Part shown: positions 8,552 to 17,674 of the stretch, one piece after another | How positions within the stretch are numbered: the stretch's first letter is position 1 | How the letters are laid out: each line of letters opens with the position of its first letter | Assembly: GCA_945829115.1 (NCBI GenBank) | Contig: CALZTP010000014.1 | Location: 1-37,430, forward strand | Direction of reading: 5' to 3' | Origin: an uncultured bacterium | Lineage (GTDB): Bacteria > Bacteroidota > Bacteroidia > Bacteroidales > Bacteroidaceae | Length of the DNA stretch: 37,430 bases | Made by a program: the position numbers and the translations under genes | Notes under the pieces: generated by a model | Database searches by the model: none | The model's input: only the letters and a program-made list of their open reading frames with translations | What the model was told of the DNA's origin: nothing

Positions 8552-10207
8552 TTACTTCTTCTGCTCTGGATAAAGTAGCTTGTGGTATCTAGACTTATCG
8601 GCAAGAAGGGAGAGAGCCTCTTGCACGAGCTTATCGGAGCGGAGAGAGTTCTCGATGACACCAGCCTGATAATAGTAGCAGGCAACAATATCGGAGGAGA
8701 TAGCCTGCTTTACCTCCTGCTTGTTATGGTCAAGCTCTACAGAGAGGTCGTGAGCGAGCTTTTTCTCCAAGGCATCGAATTCCGCCTTTGCACGGTCGTA
8801 GTAGCCCTCGAACTCCGCCACTTTTTTTAACTGCTTGAGGAGCTTACTGCTCTCGCGGTCGTACTGGAATCCCGATTCTATAGCCTTTTTCTTGAAGTCC
8901 TCGTAGTCTTCGTCGGAGATTTCGAAGTCTCGAGCAGGTGCAATGGTTTTGTGGCTTGCCACATAGTCCACAACATAGTCCATGAGCACGGAGGTGGAGT
9001 CGAGAGCGTTGTTGAAGTAATAGACCACGTTCGGGATGGTGTCGGGAGTGATGACGATATCAGGCATTATACCACCACCATCTTTCACTGTTCTTCCGTT
9101 TCGTGTCTTGAACTCTTTCTTCAGTGAGTCTGCCACCACCTCGTTGTTTCCTCGCTTGTATTTTATTGCCTGCACACAGCGACCGGAAGGGATGTAGTAG
9201 TGGGCTGTGGTGAGCTTGAGGTTTCCGTTGTAAGGAAGCGCGATAGGTGTCTGCACAAGTCCCTTTCCGTAGGTCTTTGTGCCCATGATGACACCACGGT
9301 CGAGGTCTTGAAGCGTACCACTCATAATCTCTGATGCCGAGGCAGTCATATTGCCCACGAGAGCAACGATAGGCATCACGGTATCGATAGGTAGCTTAGA
9401 AGTGGTGTATTCGCGTCCTGACTGCGGCAGCTTTCCACGCGTTCTTACGAGTGTCATATCCTTCGGAAGGAACAGGTTTAGAATGTCCACCGCTTCACTA
9501 AGCGAACCACCCGTATTTGCACGAAGATCGATGATGAGCGAAGACATTCCCTGTCTCTTAAGGTCTATAACAGCATTTCGGAAGAGCTTCGCACAATCTT
9601 CTGTGAACTGACTGAAGCTAATGAAGCCAACAGAGTCGTTTGCCATGCCGTAGTAAGGGATAGCAGGCATCTGAATCTGTTGACGAGTGATTTTCACCGT
9701 AGCAGGCTCTTTCTGCCCTGGACGCTGGTATTTCAGCAAGAAGCTCGTGCCAGCATTTCCACGCAGATGTTCTGTGACATAGGAGAGTTGCTTGTTCGTC
9801 ATATCCTCCCCATCTATGGCGAGAATGACATCACCCATACGCAGTCCTGCCTCGTATGCCGGCATACCGAAATAAGGTTCGCTGATCACGCTTCGCTTAT
9901 CTTTCGATCGATAGGTAATGATAGCACCTATTCCTCCGTATTTTCCTGTGATCATCGACTTCAACTCCTTACGGTCGGCAGCAGGATAATATTCTGTGTA
10001 AGGGTCGAGAGAATTGAGCATTCCCTTTATTCCCTCTCCCACCACTTGTTCTGCATTAAGCGTATCGACATACATAAGGTCGAGGTAACGGTAAAGAGTG
10101 GAGAAGATCTCCATCTGCTTTGCCACTTCAAGATTATGGTTTACGGTATTCTGTGCCGACAGAAGAGTAGTCAGCATCATGACAATCGCTAATGTTATCT
10201 TTCTCAT
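8552..10207 (-). CDS. S41-family (C-terminal processing) serine peptidase
   Basis: This 551-residue protein has a signal peptide (MRKITLAIVMMLTTLLSAQ) and so acts in the envelope. An N-terminal helical region is followed by a PDZ domain (about 85-175, with GIGAIITY and GLRMGDVILAIDG). The S41 core has Ser290 in TASASE, Lys315 in TYGKGLVQ and Gln319, with the Ser-to-Lys spacing of 25 found in Prc/CtpA peptidases. A C-terminal helical extension of about 130 residues follows. These tail-specific proteases trim or degrade periplasmic proteins; the substrate is unknown. It stands alone between two non-coding stretches and has its own promoter at 10271-10301. A second S41 gene (21070-22665) is a paralogue. 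Confidence 0.93.
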   Translation of the reverse strand: MRKITLAIVMMLTTLLSAQNTVNHNLEVAKQMEIFSTLYRYLDLMYVDTLNAEQVVGEGIKGMLNSLDPYTEYYPAADRKELKSMITGKYGGIGAIITYRSKDKRSVISEPYFGMPAYEAGLRMGDVILAIDGEDMTNKQLSYVTEHLRGNAGTSFLLKYQRPGQKEPATVKITRQQIQMPAIPYYGMANDSVGFISFSQFTEDCAKLFRNAVIDLKRQGMSSLIIDLRANTGGSLSEAVDILNLFLPKDMTLVRTRGKLPQSGREYTTSKLPIDTVMPIVALVGNMTASASEIMSGTLQDLDRGVIMGTKTYGKGLVQTPIALPYNGNLKLTTAHYYIPSGRCVQAIKYKRGNNEVVADSLKKEFKTRNGRTVKDGGGIMPDIVITPDTIPNVVYYFNNALDSTSVLMDYVVDYVASHKTIAPARDFEISDEDYEDFKKKAIESGFQYDRESSKLLKQLKKVAEFEGYYDRAKAEFDALEKKLAHDLSVELDHNKQEVKQAISSDIVACYYYQAGVIENSLRSDKLVQEALSLLADKSRYHKLLYPEQKK

Positions 10208-10270
10208 TTTTTTGATTCATTTTTTGGTTATAAGGGCAATCATCCCCCTTTTAAAAATTCATTTTGAATG

Positions 10271-10301
10271 CAAAGGTAACATAAATCGTGAGAATATCAA
10301 A
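10271..10301 (-). promoter_or_regulatory. Promoter of the S41 peptidase gene
   Basis: On the minus strand TTTG (10298-10301) and TACCTTTG (10271-10278) are spaced by 19 nt, fitting the Bacteroidetes consensus. The leader to the ATG at 10207 would be about 55 nt. Confidence 0.7.
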
Positions 10302-10390
10302 AAAAATAAGGTATTTTTGATTTTTTTTATTTCCTTGAGATACTGGAGAACATGAAAAAAGAATTATTTGCCTAAAAGTTGCAAAAAATC

Positions 10391-10421
10391 TTGGAGGGAA
10401 AGGGAAAAAGTATTAACTTTG
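10391..10421 (+). promoter_or_regulatory. Promoter of tRNA-Pro
   Basis: TTG (10391-10393) and TAACTTTG (10414-10421) lie 20 nt apart on the plus strand. The predicted transcript would begin near 10428 and run about 100 nt before the mature tRNA 5' end, so a 5' leader must be removed by RNase P. Confidence 0.65.
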
Positions 10422-10529
10422 CAGTTGATTGAGAAATTCCTGTATAACCACAAGGGGTAGAAAGAGTTTTCTTGCCACGATTAGATACCTCATGGGGGTC
10501 TATTGAGACGTCTTAAAAAGTAGAAGAAT

Positions 10530-10603
10530 CGGGATGTAGCGCAGTTGGTTAGCGTACACGTCTGGGGGGCGTGTGGTCGCCAGTTCGAGTCTGGTCATCC
10601 CGA
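10530..10603 (+). tRNA. tRNA-Pro, anticodon GGG
   Basis: A complete cloverleaf is visible. The acceptor stem CGGGATG pairs with CATCCCG and the discriminator is A. The D stem is GCGC/GCGT, the anticodon stem CACGT/GCGTG with loop CTGGGGG (anticodon 10564-10566), and the T stem GCCAG/CTGGT with loop TTCGAGT. CCA is not encoded. Length is 74 nt. It reads CCC and CCU proline codons. Confidence 0.95.
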
Positions 10604-10625
10604 CTTTCAGAGTAATGAATAAAGC

Positions 10626-10668
10626 AAAGAATCGCCATGTTGTTTTTAATGCAATATGGCGATTCTTT
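10626..10668 (+). terminator. Hairpin downstream of tRNA-Pro, probable terminator
   Basis: A perfect 13-bp stem (10626-10638 with 10656-10668) has a 17-nt loop and begins 22 nt after the tRNA. The T-run after it is short (TTTGTTGTG), so termination could be weak. Confidence 0.5.
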
Positions 10669-10689
10669 GTTGTGAATACTTGCTTGCTG

Positions 10690-10860
10690 TTAGACACTAC
10701 GCGCCTGTGTTGGAGCTAATAGTTCTATAACTGTTCTTACTCCATAATAATCTTCAGACGCAATGCGCCTGCGCGGAAGATTATAATCGCTGCTAAGTAT
10801 GCTGAACTCTTAGAACAGAACCTGACACAATGCGCCTGCGCGGAAGATTTATAGAGTTAC
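10690..10860. repeat. GC-rich repeat and hairpin cluster beside tRNA-Pro
   Basis: An exact 22-bp sequence, containing ATGCGCCTGCGCGGAAGATT, occurs at 10761-10782 and 10828-10849, with a degenerate relative near 10695-10712. Each copy sits inside inverted arms: 10747-10755 with 10776-10784 for the first, and AACTCT 10805-10810 with AGAGTT 10853-10858 for the second. The GC-rich core stands out from AT-rich surroundings. The 317-bp gap from the tRNA to the glutaminase stop holds no credible gene. Confidence 0.7.
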
Positions 10861-10920
10861 CCTCGTTGCTTATGGATATTGAGTTTGCAATTGCTGTTAT
10901 GATGAAGAATATGTTATCCG

Positions 10921-11835
10921 TTAGAAAATCGATTCTTCTGTTTCTGTAGTAAGAAGTTCGAGCAATTTCATGCCGATTACGGAATTTCCCTTTCCATTGA
11001 GACGTGGACTCCAGACGGCTACTGAATAGAGTCCAGGGAAGATGGCGGCAATGCCCCCTCCTACCCCACTCTTTCCAGGGATTCCGACAAGGAATGTGAA
11101 CTCCCCAGCCTGATCGTAGAAGCCGCATGTCTGCATGACAGCATTCACTCGCTTTACCTGCGAGCGCGAGAGGTTTATGCCGTTAAACGAAAACTGAGTT
11201 TTATGATTTGCGTACGGCAGGAAAGCATGAGCAAGTTCCCTGCACGACATTTCTATGCTGCACATAAGGAAATAGAAATGAAGTACATGTTCTATGTCTC
11301 CATGGATGTTTCCGTGGTATTTCAGAAGGTTTATGATGGCAGCATTGAGGTATCCCTCCTCACGCTCCGACTTAGCCACCTCAAGGTTGTAGTGGATATC
11401 ATTGTTTTCTGCTATTGCCCTTACAAAAGCGAGGAACTCCTCCTCTGGGTTGTCGAGCACCTCATAGAGTATGTCAGCAATAACAATAGCACCAGCGTTT
11501 ATGAACGGATTTCTCGGCTTCCCACTCTCAAATTCGAGTTGCACAAGAGAGTTGAATGCCGTTCCCGACGGTTCACGCCCAATCCTCTTCCAGATGCGGT
11601 CGCCACAGAGTCCGAGTGCCATTGTTAGAGAGAAGACCTTCGAGATGCTCTGCAGTGAGAATCTAACATCGTGGTCTCCAGCATGGTATATCTCGTTTTC
11701 TAAGGTTTCTATGCATATTCCTGTCTGCTCAGGATTCACCTTCGCTAAGGCAGGAATATACGTAGCTTGTTCGCCAACTCCACGGAGTGGCTTTGCCTCC
11801 TCAAAGATATAGTCTATAATGTGTTGGTAGTTCAT
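10921..11835 (-). CDS. glsA: Glutaminase A (L-glutamine amidohydrolase)
   Basis: This 304-residue protein is the usual length for bacterial GlsA and shows the family's beta-lactamase-like fold. The catalytic SxxK motif is Ser63-Ile-Ser-Lys66 in LQSISKVF. Other conserved blocks are RFSLQSISK, the NPFINAGAI segment near residue 108, and GVGGGIAAIFPG near the C-terminus. It hydrolyses glutamine to glutamate and ammonia in the cytoplasm, often linked to nitrogen balance or acid resistance. It lies 73 nt downstream of the dehydratase/epimerase gene on the same strand and might be co-transcribed. The gap contains a short duplication (AACGCTTAGGA at 11873-11883 and again from 11891) with a small hairpin. 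Confidence 0.94.
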   Translation of the reverse strand: MNYQHIIDYIFEEAKPLRGVGEQATYIPALAKVNPEQTGICIETLENEIYHAGDHDVRFSLQSISKVFSLTMALGLCGDRIWKRIGREPSGTAFNSLVQLEFESGKPRNPFINAGAIVIADILYEVLDNPEEEFLAFVRAIAENNDIHYNLEVAKSEREEGYLNAAIINLLKYHGNIHGDIEHVLHFYFLMCSIEMSCRELAHAFLPYANHKTQFSFNGINLSRSQVKRVNAVMQTCGFYDQAGEFTFLVGIPGKSGVGGGIAAIFPGLYSVAVWSPRLNGKGNSVIGMKLLELLTTETEESIF

Positions 11836-11908
11836 GGAATAGATTTGATTTAATGTATTAGGAACTATTGGAAACGCTTAGGAACTTAAGAACGCTTAGG
11901 AGCGTTTA

Positions 11909-13852
11909 TCACCTATTGTCGAGCACCTCATATTTTGAGTGCTGACTGCGATATTCTGGCACGATCTCCTTCATTTTCTTCACGATAGCCATATCGTTGT
12001 AGGTATGAGAGAGTTCCAAAAGCTCCTCCTCGTTCTGCTTCGCAGTGGCATAGTCGTATTCACGTACCTTTGCAACCATAATCTTCGGATGAGAAGTGGT
12101 GATGGTTTGCTCCTTATCGCTGAGCACCTCCTCGTAGAGTTTCTCACCGTCACGGAGTCCAGTATATTTAATCTCCACACCCTTTGCACGTGAAAGGTCT
12201 ATCATGCGCTGGGCAAGGTCAGCAATGCGAACTGGCTTACCCATATCGAAGACGAAGATCTCTCCTCCATGTCCCATGGTTCCTGCCTCCAGCACGAGCT
12301 GGCATGCCTCTGGAATAAGCATAAAGAATCGTATAATGTCAGGATGTGTCACTGTTAGTGGTCCGCCCTTCTTCAGCTGCTCTTTAAAGATAGGTATAAC
12401 CGAGCCGTTAGAACCCAGCACGTTTCCGAATCGTGTTGTTATGAACTGCGTGCATGCCTTCTCCCCTTTTCCGTTGAGCACCTTTCCTTCAAGAATAGCC
12501 TTGTTCAGCGACTGGCAGTAGATTTCGCAGATACGCTTTGAGCATCCCATGACGTTTGTTGGGTTCACAGCCTTGTCGGTGGAAATCATCACAAACTTCT
12601 TTGTGTCGTATTTCACAGCAAGGTCGGCAATGACACGAGTGCCGTAGCAGTTATTCTGAATGGCAACGCCAGGGTTATCTTCCATCATCGGCACATGCTT
12701 ATAGGCAGCGGCATGGAAGACATAGTCTGGGCGGTGGCTGGAGAAGAGATCCTCCATGTGGTCTTTTCGTGTTATGCTGGAGACAATGGTGTATGCCTCT
12801 ATGTAAGGGAACTGACGAGCCATGAGGAGACGAATGTCGTGCATAGGAGTCTCTGCCTGATCGACGAGGAGAAGCTTGCGAGGCTTGTATTTCGCAATCT
12901 GTCGCACCATCTCAGAGCCTATGCTTCCTGCAGAGCCTGTGATCATGATTACCTTATCGCGAAGCAGCTTTCCGATAGCATCCATGTCCACCTCTATCTT
13001 ATCTCTTGGCAGGAGGTCTTCTATCTCCACCTCATGAAGTTGCGAGTAGCTCAGTTTTGACTTCCCGTCCCATGTCTCAGAAGGTGGCAACATGAGCATC
13101 TTCACGTCAGACTTCACCAGCTCGTTGACAAGGCGCTCATCGTTTCTAAACTGCTCGTTGTAGAGCGGAGAAACGAGTATGCTCTTTGCACCAACGGCAA
13201 ACATGTGACTGATAAGCTTCTCGTCAGGAGCATACACCTTCTGTCCCATGAGATATTTGCCTTGCATATCCTTCTCGTATGACACAAAGCCTTTGATAAT
13301 ATACTTTCGAGGAGCCTGCTGGCGAATACTCTCAGCAAGTGCTATGCCGCCTTGGCGGACACCGTAGATGAAGACTCGCTCTGTGTTGTGACCGAGGAAG
13401 ACGACATCGTATATTGCCTTCACAATTATTCGCATTGTACAACAAACGAGCAATGCTATTACCACTTGAAGAAGTATCTCCTTCACCCAGATGATATGCG
13501 GTATCAGTTCCTCCTCTGGAAGAAGGAAAGTAACTATTGCGAATAGCGTTCCACCAATGAGGAGAGCTCCAGAAATGCGTATGAAGTCTGTTACGCTGGA
13601 GAATCGCATTACTCCAGAGTATGTATGGAAGACTCGCATTCCTATTACATAGCATGGGAGGGAGGCTGTCCATAGCAGCATCCACTTCCAAAAGTATCCG
13701 GCAACACCATCTCCCCCTTCGCAAATGTATGTTGATAAAAGTCCTGAGAACAGGATTATCATACAATCGAGAATCAGAATTCCCCAATGCGGTAGGGAAT
13801 TTTTACTGAAGTACCAATACGATATGCTATTAACTCTTCTAGGTATTTTCAT
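11909..13852 (-). CDS. Membrane-bound nucleotide-sugar dehydratase/epimerase (CapD/FlaA1/PglF/WbpM type)
   Basis: This 647-residue protein has about four transmembrane helices at the N-terminus (about 22-150), then a CoA-binding-like Rossmann segment (about 155-255). The C-terminal extended SDR domain has TGSAGSIG at 305-312 for NAD(P), AAAYKHVP at 381-388 and STDKA at 424-428. Met435 takes the place of the usual catalytic Tyr in YxxxK (Met435...Lys439), as in PglF, FlaA1 and WbpM. Such enzymes are UDP-GlcNAc 4,6-dehydratases or related epimerases that start synthesis of capsule, O-antigen or glycoprotein sugars. GlmS, which makes the UDP-GlcNAc precursor pathway intermediate, lies just upstream on the same strand. 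The exact product cannot be told here. Confidence 0.92.
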   Translation of the reverse strand: MKIPRRVNSISYWYFSKNSLPHWGILILDCMIILFSGLLSTYICEGGDGVAGYFWKWMLLWTASLPCYVIGMRVFHTYSGVMRFSSVTDFIRISGALLIGGTLFAIVTFLLPEEELIPHIIWVKEILLQVVIALLVCCTMRIIVKAIYDVVFLGHNTERVFIYGVRQGGIALAESIRQQAPRKYIIKGFVSYEKDMQGKYLMGQKVYAPDEKLISHMFAVGAKSILVSPLYNEQFRNDERLVNELVKSDVKMLMLPPSETWDGKSKLSYSQLHEVEIEDLLPRDKIEVDMDAIGKLLRDKVIMITGSAGSIGSEMVRQIAKYKPRKLLLVDQAETPMHDIRLLMARQFPYIEAYTIVSSITRKDHMEDLFSSHRPDYVFHAAAYKHVPMMEDNPGVAIQNNCYGTRVIADLAVKYDTKKFVMISTDKAVNPTNVMGCSKRICEIYCQSLNKAILEGKVLNGKGEKACTQFITTRFGNVLGSNGSVIPIFKEQLKKGGPLTVTHPDIIRFFMLIPEACQLVLEAGTMGHGGEIFVFDMGKPVRIADLAQRMIDLSRAKGVEIKYTGLRDGEKLYEEVLSDKEQTITTSHPKIMVAKVREYDYATAKQNEEELLELSHTYNDMAIVKKMKEIVPEYRSQHSKYEVLDNR

Positions 13853-13926
13853 ACTTTTTGTTTTTTATTCCCCCGATGGCTTTTCGGAGAGGAAGATAAA
13901 CAGATAGGTTGTATATTAAAGTTAAC

Positions 13927-13991
13927 GATAGGTGTGCAAGCCATTCATCAATTAAAATGTTAGCTTTTGCATGGTTATGCACACCTACTTA
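13927..13991. repeat. Short inverted repeat carrying the TAGGTGTGCA/TGCACACCTA end motif
   Basis: TAGGTGTGCA at 13929-13938 faces TGCACACCTA at 13978-13987, with flanking bases extending the imperfect inverted repeat to about 16 bp. The ends match those of the 166-bp element, but the interior is only about 40 bp and unrelated. It fills the gap between the glmS stop and the dehydratase start, and could act as a hairpin at the 3' end of glmS. Confidence 0.65.
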
Positions 13992-13994
13992 AAA

Positions 13995-15869
13995 TTATTC
14001 TACTGTTACTGACTTTGCCAAGTTTCGAGGCATGTCGACGTTCAGTCCCTTGTTCACCGCAACATGGTAGGCAAGCATCTGGAGAGGAATTACAGAGAGC
14101 AGAGGAACGAGAGGCTCTAAGACCTCTGGAATCTCTATCACGTTCTCACTGATTTTCCTTACCTCCTCATCTCCCTCGGTGACAATGGCAAGGATGCGCC
14201 CCTTGCGGCTCTGTACCTCCTGCATGTTGCTGATGACCTTTTTGTAAAGGTTGTGGTGGGTAGCCACGAAGACGATAGGCATCTCCTCGTCGACAAGTGC
14301 GATAGGACCGTGCTTCATCTCTGCAGCAGGATATCCCTCAGCATGTATATAGCTGATCTCCTTTAGCTTCAAAGCACCCTCAAGAGCGACCGGATAGTTG
14401 AAGCCTCTTCCGAGATAGAGGAAGTTCTTTGCGTAGCGATAAGAGGTGGCTAGGTTCTCGATCTCGCTGTTATGGTCGAGAATGCGCTTCATCTTCTCAG
14501 GAATAACGGTAAGCTCCTGACAAATCTGCTGATACTCCTCGTCAGAGAGAGTGCCAAGGGCATTGCCGAGAGCAAGACCGAGCATCGTGAGCACTGTCAC
14601 CTGCCCAGTGAACGCCTTTGTGGAGGCAACACCAATCTCTGGTCCGACGTGGATATAGATGCCCGTGTCACTTGCACGTGCTATGCTACTGCCCACACCG
14701 TTCACAATTCCGAAGATGAGAGCGCCCTGCTCCTTTGCCAACTGAATGGCAGCGAGCGTATCTGCCGTCTCACCACTCTGACTGATGGCAATAACCACAT
14801 CGTCTTTCTCAATCACCGGATTGCGGTATCTGAACTCACTGGCGTATTCCACCTCCACTCTTATTCGGCACATCTGCTCGATGATCTGCTTTCCAATCAG
14901 TCCGGCATGCCAAGAAGTTCCGCAGGCAACGATGATTACGTGACGAGCACGAATGAGCTTCGCCTTGAAGTTCTTCAGGGCAGAGAGGTGCACCTCATAT
15001 CGCTCATGACCCTTATCGCCCTTTACCTTCACCACACGACCACGCATGCAGTCGCGAATGCACTGTGGCTGGTCGAAGATCTCCTTGAGCATATAGTGTG
15101 GGTATCCACCTTTGCTCAGAGCCGCAATGTCGAGTTCTATTTCCTTCACCGTAACGTCAGCCTGCGATTTGTCGAGGTTTACAATCTCCACGTCTTTTCC
15201 AAGACAGATATCAGCAACCTGCTCGTCGTCGAGGTAGATAACCTTCTTTGTGTATTCCACCATTGGAGTGGCATCACTACCAATGAAGAACTCCTGATTC
15301 TCCTCACCAACGCCAATAACGAGCGGCGATGCCTTTCGTGCACAGATGATGTGACTATTGTCTTTCTTCTCCATGACAGCAATGGCGTAGGCACCGATGG
15401 CACGATTCAAAGCTTGGAGAACGGCATTGCGGAGGTGCTTACCGTTTTTCTGGTAGAAATAGTCAATGAGGTTCACAAGCACCTCGGTGTCTGTCTGACT
15501 GGCGAAGGTGTAGCCTCTGCCGATGAGCTGCTCCTTCAGTTCCTTATAGTTTTCAATGATACCGTTGTGAACGAGAACCACCTCTCCGCTCATGGCGAGG
15601 TGAGGGTGGGCATTTGTTGCTGACGGCTCACCGTGTGTAGCCCAACGAGTATGCCCGATGCCAACTGTTGAGGAAGGGTTGTTTGCCACTACGCTTTCCT
15701 CAAGGTTGCTAACCTTTCCTTTCTCCTTATATATGTCAAAGTCTGCACCGTCGGGATTGTTCAATGCAATTCCAGCAGAGTCGTAACCTCTGTACTCTAA
15801 CTGGTGTAGACCCTTAATGAGTATTGGCGCTGCTTGTTTGGTGCCAATATATCCTACTATTCCGCACAT
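13995..15869 (-). CDS. glmS: Glutamine-fructose-6-phosphate aminotransferase (isomerising)
   Basis: This 624-residue protein is full length. The N-terminal glutaminase domain starts MCGIVGYIG, so Cys2 becomes the N-terminal nucleophile after Met removal; GHTRWATHG and HNGIIENYKELK follow. Two SIS isomerase domains show ACGTSWHAG and SQSGETADT, then AEMKHGPIAL with the active-site Glu. The C-terminus DMPRNLAKSVTVE is diagnostic and supplies the Lys619 that contacts the sugar. The enzyme converts fructose 6-phosphate and glutamine into glucosamine 6-phosphate, the first step toward UDP-GlcNAc for peptidoglycan, LPS and surface glycans. It has its own promoter element at 15934-15941. No glmS ribozyme is visible in the short leader. 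Confidence 0.98.
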   Translation of the reverse strand: MCGIVGYIGTKQAAPILIKGLHQLEYRGYDSAGIALNNPDGADFDIYKEKGKVSNLEESVVANNPSSTVGIGHTRWATHGEPSATNAHPHLAMSGEVVLVHNGIIENYKELKEQLIGRGYTFASQTDTEVLVNLIDYFYQKNGKHLRNAVLQALNRAIGAYAIAVMEKKDNSHIICARKASPLVIGVGEENQEFFIGSDATPMVEYTKKVIYLDDEQVADICLGKDVEIVNLDKSQADVTVKEIELDIAALSKGGYPHYMLKEIFDQPQCIRDCMRGRVVKVKGDKGHERYEVHLSALKNFKAKLIRARHVIIVACGTSWHAGLIGKQIIEQMCRIRVEVEYASEFRYRNPVIEKDDVVIAISQSGETADTLAAIQLAKEQGALIFGIVNGVGSSIARASDTGIYIHVGPEIGVASTKAFTGQVTVLTMLGLALGNALGTLSDEEYQQICQELTVIPEKMKRILDHNSEIENLATSYRYAKNFLYLGRGFNYPVALEGALKLKEISYIHAEGYPAAEMKHGPIALVDEEMPIVFVATHHNLYKKVISNMQEVQSRKGRILAIVTEGDEEVRKISENVIEIPEVLEPLVPLLSVIPLQMLAYHVAVNKGLNVDMPRNLAKSVTVE

Positions 15870-15933
15870 AAATAAATCTTTTTTCAGTTGAGAACCATTC
15901 TCTATTTAAATTAATTTTCTACTTATTTCCTCG

Positions 15934-15941
15934 CAAAGGTA
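15934..15941 (-). promoter_or_regulatory. Probable -7 element of the glmS promoter
   Basis: TACCTTTG on the minus strand matches TAnnTTTG and lies about 65 nt before the glmS ATG. No good -33 TTTG is seen at the expected distance. The rest of the 425-bp gap (15870-16294) is AT-rich; it holds short direct repeats near 16123-16165 and the tandem repeat at 16256-16308, and no credible gene. Confidence 0.5.
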
Positions 15942-16255
15942 GTAAATAAAAATTAATTGGAGAAGTTTTTCTATGTTTTTTTTGTTAATTCGTCGATTTT
16001 TTTGATAAAAACCATGAAAAGAGATGATTTTCGCACCAATTTCAGTTTTTTTCTCTCAATTATTGTCGTTGTCTCTCTATCTCATTTTTACCAAGTGTTG
16101 AGCAAAGGAAGGAAAAATAAAAGTTTTGCAAGTTTGCAAGTGTTTGGTTCACAATGGTTCATAACACAAACAAGAAAGTCCAAAACGCAATGAGCAACAG
16201 CACCTAAAAGGCAACATTATTCACTACGTTCTGAACTTCTATACTTTCTCGTTTA

Positions 16256-16308
16256 GTTTAACGAAAAAAAGTTGGCTTAACGAAAAAAGTTGGCTTAACG
16301 AAAAAGCT
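16256..16308 (-). repeat. Three tandem 17-18-bp units spanning the NSS transporter stop codon
   Basis: On the minus strand the unit is TTTTTCGTTAAGCCAAC, repeated with slight change. The first copy contains the last codons and the TAA stop of the transporter gene (16295-16297), and two further copies follow downstream, each repeating CGTTAA. The array looks like slippage duplication of the gene's 3' end. Confidence 0.75.
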
Positions 16309-17674
16309 CGTTTATAAAGATCACGAAGATGAGGGCGGGGATAAGAGTTGTTATGAGACGGTAGAAGAGCACTGGAAATTTTCCCAATCTCAGCGAGCCA
16401 GAGTTTGTGAGCATGGCAACAACCTTCTCTTGCCCCATTCGCTTCATCAGGAAGCAGAGGAAGATACCGCCGAGAGGCATAGCGAATTTTGCCACTGCGA
16501 AGTCGAAGAGGTCGAAGATATTCATTCCGAAAAGCTTCACGTCACTCCAGTTTCCGAAAGACATTGAGCAGCAGAAAGCCGCAAATGCAGTGAGCACGGC
16601 AAGTATCAAGGCCGCCGTCTTCCTTTTCAGTTTGAACCTCTCGCTTACGAAGACCGTTGTTATCTCGAGCATGGAGATGCTGGAGGTCAAGGCCGCCATG
16701 ACGAGAAGAATGTAGAAGAGCAGCGTTACGGTATATTGGAGAAGAGGGATGTCTCCAAATGCCATTTGGAAAATCTTTGGAAGGGTTATGAAGACAAGCG
16801 TTGGCCCAGTGTCTGGACTCACTCCCACAGAGAGTGCAGCCGGGAAGATCACGAGTCCAGCGAGAATCGCCACGCACGTGTCTATCGTTACCACATGGAA
16901 GGAGTCCTTCACGATGTTCACCTTCTCAGAGAAATAAGAAGCATAGGTCATGAGCGTTCCGATACCGATAGAAAGGGTGAAAAACGCCTGTCCCATAGCA
17001 CTTAGCCACACCTCTGTTGTTACCTTTGAGAAGTCGGGCTTGAAAAGGAATTCGAGTCCTTTAGAGGCATTTGGTAGCGACATGGAGCATATTGCCAGCA
17101 CGATCAGCAAGATAAAGAGCATAGGCATCATGATCTTCGAGCCACGCTCAATACCTTTCTGCACTCCCAACAACACGATTCCCGTTGTGATCACAATGAA
17201 GGCAATGAGTGAAAGCGTTGGCTTTACAGGGTCGGAGATGAACATTCCGAAGGCTGCCCCGCCACCATGAGAGATCTCTCCTGTTGCAGCAATGGCCGTG
17301 TAGTACAGCGTCCAGCCAGCCACCACACTGTAGTAGGCGAAGACAAGGAATCCTGCAATCACACACATTGCGCCAGCCGTATTCCATATTGCCTTCCCTA
17401 CGAAGCCTGCCGAGGATGAGTCGGCAAGCTTCCGATATGTATCGAAAGCATTTGCCCGACCAGCCCGACCAGCACCAATCTCCGCAATAAGCACAGGCAC
17501 GGCAATCAAGAGAATGCAGACAATATAGACAATCAGGAAAGCGGCACCACCATTTGCACCCGTTTCGCAAGGGAAGCGCCAGATATTCCCCAAACCCACA
17601 GCACTTCCTGCCGCAGCGAGAATTGCCCCTAATCGAGAGCCGAAGTTCGTGCGTTTATTATCTTGTAAAGCCAT
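16295..17674 (-). CDS. Sodium-dependent transporter, NSS/SNF family
   Basis: This 459-residue protein is highly hydrophobic, with about 11-12 membrane helices. The TM1 hallmark GSAVGLGNIWRFP (23-35) is the sodium- and substrate-binding unwound helix of the LeuT fold. A Gly/Ala-rich segment ANGGAAFLIVY follows. The family uses a Na+ gradient to import amino acids and related amines across the inner membrane; the substrate cannot be read from sequence. Its ATG follows the TAA of the S46 peptidase gene with no gap, so the two are translated together. That suggests it takes up amino acids released from peptide digestion. The C-terminus ends within the tandem repeat at 16256-16308. Confidence 0.94.
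   Translation of the reverse strand: MALQDNKRTNFGSRLGAILAAAGSAVGLGNIWRFPCETGANGGAAFLIVYIVCILLIAVPVLIAEIGAGRAGRANAFDTYRKLADSSSAGFVGKAIWNTAGAMCVIAGFLVFAYYSVVAGWTLYYTAIAATGEISHGGGAAFGMFISDPVKPTLSLIAFIVITTGIVLLGVQKGIERGSKIMMPMLFILLIVLAICSMSLPNASKGLEFLFKPDFSKVTTEVWLSAMGQAFFTLSIGIGTLMTYASYFSEKVNIVKDSFHVVTIDTCVAILAGLVIFPAALSVGVSPDTGPTLVFITLPKIFQMAFGDIPLLQYTVTLLFYILLVMAALTSSISMLEITTVFVSERFKLKRKTAALILAVLTAFAAFCCSMSFGNWSDVKLFGMNIFDLFDFAVAKFAMPLGGIFLCFLMKRMGQEKVVAMLTNSGSLRLGKFPVLFYRLITTLIPALIFVIFINELFR

Noticed and set aside
10500..10697. 65-residue minus-strand frame with GMTRLELATTRPPDVYANQL
   Set aside because: This is the well-known artefact of translating the antisense strand of a tRNA-Pro gene.
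14472..15623. 383-residue open frame on the plus strand opposite glmS
   Set aside because: It lies wholly antisense to a clear full-length glmS and shows no domain, signal or promoter; it is a shadow frame created by codon bias.
15870..15933. glmS ribozyme in the glmS leader
   Set aside because: The leader is only about 65 nt, too short for the ribozyme, which is also not expected in this phylum.
15957..16193. 78-residue plus-strand frame upstream of glmS
   Set aside because: AT-rich, no promoter or homology recognised, overlaps short repeats; hydrophobic stretch is explained by T-rich DNA.
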